Positions 6,965 to 11,477 of a stretch of DNA of 11,477 bases are shown here, piece by piece. The translations under genes and the position numbers were made by a program. The DNA is from Acidobacteriota bacterium (GTDB lineage Bacteria > Acidobacteriota > Terriglobia > Terriglobales > Acidobacteriaceae): NCBI GenBank assembly GCA_021805955.1, contig JAJZDO010000093.1, positions 1 to 11,477 on the forward strand. Direction: 5' to 3'. Numbering within the stretch: the first letter of the stretch is position 1; every line of letters begins with the position of its first letter. Under the pieces are notes generated by a model, which saw only the letters and a program-made list of their open reading frames with translations, was not told the DNA's origin and ran no database searches.

Positions 6965-9418
6965 TTACAACCCACCACCAGTGATATTGACAGGTTGAGT
7001 GGGATCCGCTTTTGGGGGCGTTCCAACGGTCAGATCATGCACATGCCAGGCGACACTTTCGCTGGCGATCTCCGGATGTTTGCGCAGGAACTCCAGTGCG
7101 TAGACCGATGCCGTGGGATCGATTTTTTCGGCGGCGAAACGAGATGCTTCATAGCTGGCTTTGCTGTGCTGGTGGAGTCGCCGATAGAGAATCGCCAGGT
7201 TGTAGTGGGCCGCCAAATCATCGGGATCAATGGTTTGCAGCTTCTGATAACACTCTTCCGCTTTCTGATACTCGTGCTTCTGGTAGTAGCTGAAGCCTAG
7301 ATCGCGAAGCGCGTTACGCGATCGCGGAAAGCGCGTGAGGACCAGGTTCAGATCGTCGATCGCCTGACTCACCTGTCCGGCGTTTCGCTCCACCAGCGCA
7401 CGATAATAAAGCGCGCGGGAATCCCCCGGCATCAGTGCCAGCGCTTTCGCCAGATTGGGACGCGCATCGTCATACTTCTCCCAAAGAATCTCCACGACCG
7501 CCATATTCGTGTACGCATCGCCGTAGTTCGGTCGCAGTGCGGCAACGCGTTCAAACGCATGGACAGAGGCTGCATACTGCTGGGCATCCAGCAAAGCGAT
7601 ACCGTAGTTGTTCCAGCGCATCCACTCTGGATTTTCATCGGCCTGCGGGGTGACCGGAGCGTTCTTTCCAACGGCAAGCGTGCGAGTCTCCGAAGCCATA
7701 TCGATCACCGGTTCCGGATAGTGCTTCTTGTTCATCGCAAAATCAATGAAGTGCTGATTGAAGCGGCGATAACGTACGGTGGCAGTGATCTGGATTGGAC
7801 CCTGCACATCGCTGGGCAGGTGGAAGCGGTATCGCACAAGCTGGCTGCGGCCTGACTGGATGGTGTTGTTGTAAGCCAGCACGCGATTGTGCCAGATCTG
7901 ATGGAGGTCATTGAATTGTCCCTGCTTATTGATAATGCGATTGGTGAACGAGTGTGCAGAGGTGTCCAGGTTGCCGTCGGGTTGCAGATATCCGCTCTCG
8001 GCAAGTGTTTTTCCGGAGCCATCCTTGACGGTGAAGTTGACCCATCCCTCGTAAAAATCCCGTTGCTCCGGCACAAAGGAATGTCCAATGCCCTTGTTCT
8101 GGATGACGACGTCAGCCACCAGAGTTTGCCCGCCCGTAATGGAAAAGCTGGTCAATCCGAGCGGAGCCACCACCACCGAATCGTTTTTCGTGGCCTCGAT
8201 ATTCTCGATCTCAAGCGCAAAAATATCCACACTGAAGACGCCCGTGCGCAGGAACGCAGCCACCTTTTCAGCCTGTTCGGAGTATTTGTAGTACTGCGGG
8301 ATCAGCGTATTGCCGCCAACCCAGCGATGGCTGGCCAACATGCCCTGAGTGCCGCCGTAGTCGGAGGCGCCGGCGGGCAGTGGTTCACTTTTCATGTGGC
8401 AGGTTTGACATGTCGAGACAGAGTCTTTTCGATAAAACGGCAGCGGGGATTCCTTGGCAAAGCTGGTGTTTTGCCATTCGTCATACACGGTAAAAGCGCG
8501 TAGCCATTTGTAGTCGTCCAGTGCCTTGGGGATTGCGGCTTTGTGGCAGGCGGCACAGAACTCTGAGGTATGCAGCATGGGCCGCATCACGGCCTGACTA
8601 TGCCGGTCCAGGTGCGCCAGAATTTCACTGTCTGGAACAGGCGTGGTAATTGGCTGTCCGTGCTCGTCCACCATCACGGCTGGTATGCCCATGACCCAGC
8701 TTCCAGTGCCCATGGTTGTGGTGGATGTCATCGCGTGACAGGTCATGCAGGTAACGCCCTCATTGGCAAAGGGACGCTTGCGCGGCATTCCCTGCGAAAG
8801 ATCGCCGGAGAGCAGCGCGACGGGGTTATGGCAGCCTTCGCAGTGCCGTGAATACTGCACTCCTTTTTCGTCAATCAGCATATTCACGTTGCGCAGATAC
8901 CAGGGAGCGCGAAAACTGTTTGCATGTGCTGATTGACGCCACTGGTGATAGCTCTCCTTGTGGCAATGCCCGCAGTATTCCGCCGTGAGAAAACTCTTCG
9001 GGCTGTAGAATTGCCCGTTGATGCTGGTCGCATTCGAGGGCAGGAATGGGTGATCCTTTCCGAATGCATAGTTATAGCGACTGGTGATGTGCTGGTCATA
9101 TTGCGTCGGAGGGACAACTGCCCAGGGAGCCACAGCAGGCTGGCCTGGCGCGTAGGATGAACCGCCAAAGACGCCCTGCTCTTCGGTGTCCGGTGCGTTC
9201 GCGTCCGTTGCATTCTGCTGTGCCGGATTCTGCGTCGAACTCTGGGTCGGGGTGGCGGCGCTTTGCGTCTTCTGGCTCGGCTTGGATGCCGCGTGAACGG
9301 TGCTCGTCCCTAAGTTCGGCATCATAGCTGCCAGAATCAGCAACGCCAGCGGTGAAGCCGTCGTCCAGCGTATCCATGGGCAATGGACGTGAATCGCAAA
9401 TCGATGGGCAGAAGACAT
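6965..9418 (-). CDS. Exported pentaheme c-type cytochrome with C-terminal TPR repeats
   Basis: This is an 817-residue redox protein of unknown partner. A signal peptide or membrane anchor (hydrophobic core about 22-37, possible cleavage after VHA at 41-43) precedes a Ser/Gln/Thr/Ala-rich linker to about residue 85. Five CXXCH heme sites follow at C149-H153 (CGHCH), C193-H197 (CEGCH), C224-H228 (CMTCH), C288-H292 (CAACH) and C337-H341 (CQTCH). The arrangement, with extra histidines such as HQWRQSAHANSF, recalls cytochrome c554-like multiheme proteins. Residues about 400-580 are beta-rich (GHSFVPEQRDFYEGWVNFTVKD and neighbours), and about 600-770 are tandem TPRs (WNNYGIALLDAQQY, AYTNMAVVEILWEKY, ALRDLGFSYYQKHEY, AHYNLAILYRRLHQH). 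The frame is open to 9685, but the upstream part lacks a signal sequence. The start at 9418 has GGAGG 11 bases before it and puts the signal peptide first. A monoheme cytochrome follows in the operon. Confidence 0.88.
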   Translation of the reverse strand: MSSAHRFAIHVHCPWIRWTTASPLALLILAAMMPNLGTSTVHAASKPSQKTQSAATPTQSSTQNPAQQNATDANAPDTEEQGVFGGSSYAPGQPAVAPWAVVPPTQYDQHITSRYNYAFGKDHPFLPSNATSINGQFYSPKSFLTAEYCGHCHKESYHQWRQSAHANSFRAPWYLRNVNMLIDEKGVQYSRHCEGCHNPVALLSGDLSQGMPRKRPFANEGVTCMTCHAMTSTTTMGTGSWVMGIPAVMVDEHGQPITTPVPDSEILAHLDRHSQAVMRPMLHTSEFCAACHKAAIPKALDDYKWLRAFTVYDEWQNTSFAKESPLPFYRKDSVSTCQTCHMKSEPLPAGASDYGGTQGMLASHRWVGGNTLIPQYYKYSEQAEKVAAFLRTGVFSVDIFALEIENIEATKNDSVVVAPLGLTSFSITGGQTLVADVVIQNKGIGHSFVPEQRDFYEGWVNFTVKDGSGKTLAESGYLQPDGNLDTSAHSFTNRIINKQGQFNDLHQIWHNRVLAYNNTIQSGRSQLVRYRFHLPSDVQGPIQITATVRYRRFNQHFIDFAMNKKHYPEPVIDMASETRTLAVGKNAPVTPQADENPEWMRWNNYGIALLDAQQYAASVHAFERVAALRPNYGDAYTNMAVVEILWEKYDDARPNLAKALALMPGDSRALYYRALVERNAGQVSQAIDDLNLVLTRFPRSRNALRDLGFSYYQKHEYQKAEECYQKLQTIDPDDLAAHYNLAILYRRLHQHSKASYEASRFAAEKIDPTASVYALEFLRKHPEIASESVAWHVHDLTVGTPPKADPTQPVNITGGGL

Positions 9419-9766
9419 GGCCGACAGAACCTCCGGGGAAGAAACCGCGCGTGGGACGGGCGCGAGTTGGACATGATTACCAGCGAAGAGTAGCAGGAGT
9501 GTACCTGGCGCTGTCTTCCACCAAAGGTTGGAGACAGACAGGCATGGCCGCCGTGCAGCGGGAGGGAAGGCTTTTCGAGATGTGGGATGTTTGGCGGGAT
9601 GGCCTGATTTTGAGAGTAGCGCATCAAACGGTGGACCTTTTACGATGAGATGCGAAACGATGTGGTTGAAATGCGATTCGGCCACCTTCGCGCCAGGACG
9701 GGCGAGTCGAAACTGGTAGGGTAGATGAGGCGGTCTTCCTTGACGCAGACTGCGACGGAATGAACG
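9419..9766. promoter_or_regulatory. 348-bp divergent region between cytochrome operon and nuo operon
   Basis: No convincing gene is seen here. The minus-strand frame continuing upstream of the cytochrome start reads without recognisable protein character. The region should carry promoters for both divergent operons, but I see no good -35/-10 pair on either strand; TTGACG (9740-9745) and TACGAT (9641-9646) are isolated partial matches. An imperfect inverted repeat lies at 9511-9537. A weak GGAA-type ribosome site is at 9757-9760 before nuoA. Confidence 0.5.
9511..9537. repeat. Imperfect inverted repeat (12-bp arms, 3-base loop)
   Basis: CTGTCTTCCACC (9511-9522) and GGTTGGAGACAG (9526-9537) pair at 10 of 12 positions around an AAA centre; one of the two mismatches is a U-G wobble in plus-strand RNA. 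No T tract follows, so it is not a standard terminator. It may be an operator or leader hairpin 93 bp before the cytochrome start. Confidence 0.5.
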
Positions 9767-10132
9767 ATGGCTGTATATGCTCCACTCCTGATCTTGTTCC
9801 TGGCCGCGCTCGGCTTTGCCATTGCGCCGCTAGCGCTGGCTCGCCTGTGGGCGGCATGGGTTTCTCCGGCAAAGCCGAATGCAATTAAGAACGCGATCTA
9901 TGAGTGCGGGCTTGAATCCAAAGGGGATGCCTGGGTCCAGTTTCGGTCCGGCTACTATCTCTACGCGATTATCTTTCTGGTTTTCGATGTTGAAGCGGTT
10001 TTCCTTTTGCCATTTGCCGTTGCTTTTACGGGGCTGGGCGTGGGAGCGTGCCTGGCGATGTTTGTCTTTGTGCTTATGCTGGCCGAGGGGCTTGCCTGGG
10101 CTTGGGCTAAGGGAGTTCTGACCTGGGCGTAG
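9767..10132 (+). CDS. nuoA: NADH:quinone oxidoreductase subunit A
   Basis: This 121-residue membrane subunit of respiratory complex I helps form the quinone-site/proton-channel junction in the cytoplasmic membrane. Three hydrophobic segments are visible (about 4-28, 64-84, 87-113). The loop signature YECGLES (45-51) and the block FRSGYYLYAIIFLVFDVEAVFLLP (59-82 region) are diagnostic of NuoA, including the conserved acidic FDVE. Length is normal. The Shine-Dalgarno is weak (CGGAA, 6 bases from ATG). It is the first gene of the nuo operon, 36 bp before nuoB. Confidence 0.97.
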   Translation: MAVYAPLLILFLAALGFAIAPLALARLWAAWVSPAKPNAIKNAIYECGLESKGDAWVQFRSGYYLYAIIFLVFDVEAVFLLPFAVAFTGLGVGACLAMFVFVLMLAEGLAWAWAKGVLTWA

Positions 10133-10156
10133 CTGCTGCTCGCTGTTTCAGGCTTC

Positions 10157-10162
10157 AAGGAG
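10157..10162 (+). promoter_or_regulatory. Strong ribosome binding site of nuoB
   Basis: AAGGAG stands 6 bases before the nuoB ATG, an almost ideal Shine-Dalgarno and much stronger than that of nuoA. Confidence 0.8.
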
Positions 10163-10168
10163 TGTTGA

Positions 10169-10795
10169 ATGGCAGTAGAGCCAGATCTGAAAATCGAGCT
10201 TGGAAAGCAAGGCGTGTTCGTGACCACGCTGAACGAACTGTATAACTGGGGACGTCGTAACTCTGTCTGGCCCATGCAGTTCGGCTTGGCCTGTTGTGCC
10301 ATTGAAATGATAGCTACAACGATGGCGCGCTATGATCTGGCGCGATTTGGGGCAGAAGTCTTTCGGCCCTCGCCACGTCAGGCGGATTTAATGATTATCT
10401 CGGGAACTGTGACCAAGAAGATGGCGCCTCAGGTGGTGCGTCTTTACAACCAGATGGCTGAGCCGCGGTACGTCATTGCCATGGGGGCATGTGCGATCTC
10501 TGGCGGCCCATTCAAGCAGGGCTACAACGTGCTCAAGGGCATTGATCGCTATATCCCCGTCGATGTTCATATTCCTGGATGTCCACCTCGACCCGAGGCT
10601 TTGATCCACGCATTTATGACATTGCAGAAAAAGATTGAAGCGCAGCCGCTGACCGGAGAAGCGCGTCCGCGTCATCTGAATGCGGAAGCGCAGGGCGAGT
10701 TTCCCGTCCCCGTGCCGTCTGCCCATGATCTGGAGCCGCCTGTCAATCGGCTGGTATGGCCGCTGCCTGTTCCAAGCCAGGGAGAGTCGGCATGA
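10169..10795 (+). CDS. nuoB: NADH:quinone oxidoreductase subunit B
   Basis: This 208-residue peripheral subunit of complex I carries the terminal [4Fe-4S] cluster N2 that passes electrons to quinone. All four cluster cysteines are present: the tandem pair C42-C43 in [10 protein letters not shown]108 in MGACAISGG and C138 in [30 protein letters not shown] (66-85) is another strongly conserved block. The conserved core ends near residue 158. A proline-rich tail of about 50 residues (160-208) follows that has no obvious motif and varies among NuoB proteins. A strong AAGGAG site supports the start. The stop overlaps the nuoC start (ATGA), pointing to coupled translation. Confidence 0.98.
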   Translation: MAVEPDLKIELGKQGVFVTTLNELYNWGRRNSVWPMQFGLACCAIEMIATTMARYDLARFGAEVFRPSPRQADLMIISGTVTKKMAPQVVRLYNQMAEPRYVIAMGACAISGGPFKQGYNVLKGIDRYIPVDVHIPGCPPRPEALIHAFMTLQKKIEAQPLTGEARPRHLNAEAQGEFPVPVPSAHDLEPPVNRLVWPLPVPSQGESA

Positions 10796-11466
10796 AGACC
10801 TCCGAACAGGTGCTTTCGGATTTGCAAGCCGCGATGCCCGGGGTCAAGATATCGCTTCTTGCCAATCCATCTCCATCTGCGCAGCATTCCTTGCTGGTGG
10901 CCGCCGAGGATGCTTTGCGCGTGGCGGCGTATCTGCGCGACCAGCTCGGTTATGACTACTGCTCAAATGTGACAGGCGTCGACTGGCTGGACAAAGAGAC
11001 AACGGAAAAGATGAAGACATCTCGAACCGTTCTGAAGCAGGTCGATGGCGTTGAGCAGAGTGTGGAAGAGACTGTTGAAGAGACGGTCAAGCGTATTGAA
11101 CCCGGCTATCTTGAGGCTGTCTATCACCTGTTTTCGATGAAGCATGGCCCAACCGATCCACATCCGCCGCTGGTGATTCGGATGCGAACCGGAAATCGCG
11201 GCGACGCCGTCGAGTTGCCCTCACTCACGCCCGTCTGGCGCTCGGCGGAGTTTCAGGAGCGGGAGATATTCGATCTCTATGGGATCGTCTTTCGCGGACA
11301 TCGCGATTTGCGCAGGCTGCTCATGTGGGACGAGTTTGAAGATCATCCCATGCGCAGAGATTATATGGATCCTGACGATTACGAATATGAGCCGACTCCG
11401 CATGACGAAGTGCTCAAGCGAGCTGACCAGCAGCGCTTGCAGGCTGTGCAGGGCGGTGCGCAATGA
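10792..11466 (+). CDS. nuoC: NADH:quinone oxidoreductase subunit C
   Basis: This 224-residue protein is the 30-kDa peripheral-arm subunit of complex I. The family signature is intact: [23 protein letters not shown] (148-170) and [18 protein letters not shown] (174-191). The N-terminal domain contains [12 protein letters not shown] (54-65). Between this and [13 protein letters not shown] (106-118) lies a charged insertion of roughly 37 residues (68-104), including the internal repeat VEETVEETV, where typical NuoC has only a short loop. The start at 10792 is preferred to an in-frame ATG at 10756 because it overlaps the nuoB stop and follows GGGAG 7 bases upstream. Its own stop overlaps the next gene by ATGA. 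Confidence 0.96.
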   Translation: MKTSEQVLSDLQAAMPGVKISLLANPSPSAQHSLLVAAEDALRVAAYLRDQLGYDYCSNVTGVDWLDKETTEKMKTSRTVLKQVDGVEQSVEETVEETVKRIEPGYLEAVYHLFSMKHGPTDPHPPLVIRMRTGNRGDAVELPSLTPVWRSAEFQEREIFDLYGIVFRGHRDLRRLLMWDEFEDHPMRRDYMDPDDYEYEPTPHDEVLKRADQQRLQAVQGGAQ

Positions 11467-11477
11467 GTGATCTCGCC
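11463..11477 (+). CDS. nuoD: Start of next operon gene, probably NADH:quinone oxidoreductase subunit D
   Basis: Only five codons (MSDLA) are in the window. The ATG overlaps the nuoC stop by four bases, the same ATGA junction as nuoB/nuoC, with a purine-rich AGGGCGG upstream. The identity as nuoD is inferred only from the conserved nuoABCD order. Confidence 0.6.

Noticed and set aside
7889..8503. 204-codon plus-strand reading frame opposite the pentaheme cytochrome
   Set aside because: It is antisense to a gene with unmistakable heme and TPR motifs; no ribosome site or recognisable domain supports it.
9419..9685. N-terminal extension of the pentaheme cytochrome to 9685
   Set aside because: The extra 89 residues precede the signal peptide, which would make it internal, and resemble translated non-coding DNA; the ATG at 9418 has GGAGG upstream.
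1..11477. CRISPR array, tRNA/rRNA, insertion sequence, prophage or defence system
   Set aside because: No regularly spaced repeat array, RNA gene fold, transposase, integrase or defence-type gene was found; nearly all of the window is accounted for by ordinary metabolic and respiratory genes.

Overview
The window is a moderately GC-rich bacterial chromosome segment with ordinary housekeeping and accessory metabolism. The mix of genes suggests a soil-type Gram-negative bacterium, most likely Acidobacteriota (Terriglobia): an exported GH27 alpha-galactosidase, a pentaheme cytochrome fused to TPR repeats, and a nuoABCD-type complex I operon whose NuoB has a long C-terminal tail. The taxonomic placement is inference from gene content and style, since no rRNA or marker phylogeny is available here.

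Left part (1-1983). A secreted nucleotide pyrophosphatase/phosphodiesterase-family enzyme runs leftward and is cut by the window edge. It diverges from a secreted GH27 alpha-galactosidase across a 97-bp gap. The galactosidase ends at a strong hairpin terminator that it shares with the convergent ilvE gene.

Middle part (1983-6571). Branched-chain aminotransferase (ilvE, minus) diverges from a PfkB/fructokinase-like sugar kinase (plus). The kinase probably starts at an internal TTG just after a good Shine-Dalgarno. It converges on an aldo/keto reductase (minus), which diverges from a GntR-headed, LacI-bodied transcriptional regulator. A short 26-bp-period tandem repeat follows the regulator.

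Right part (6572-11477). Two c-type cytochrome genes run leftward as a probable operon. The first encodes an exported protein with five CXXCH motifs, a beta-rich middle region and a C-terminal TPR array. The second, 24 bp downstream, encodes a small exported monoheme cytochrome c. They diverge from the start of the NADH:quinone oxidoreductase operon (nuoA, nuoB, nuoC and the first codons of probable nuoD) across a 348-bp region that holds an imperfect inverted repeat. nuoB/nuoC and nuoC/nuoD overlap by ATGA, implying translational coupling. The cytochrome pair and complex I may both serve electron transport, but adjacency is the only evidence linking them.

I found no CRISPR array, RNA gene, insertion sequence, phage gene or defence system, and no clearly undescribed system. 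The pentaheme-TPR cytochrome is the least characterised component and the best candidate for follow-up.
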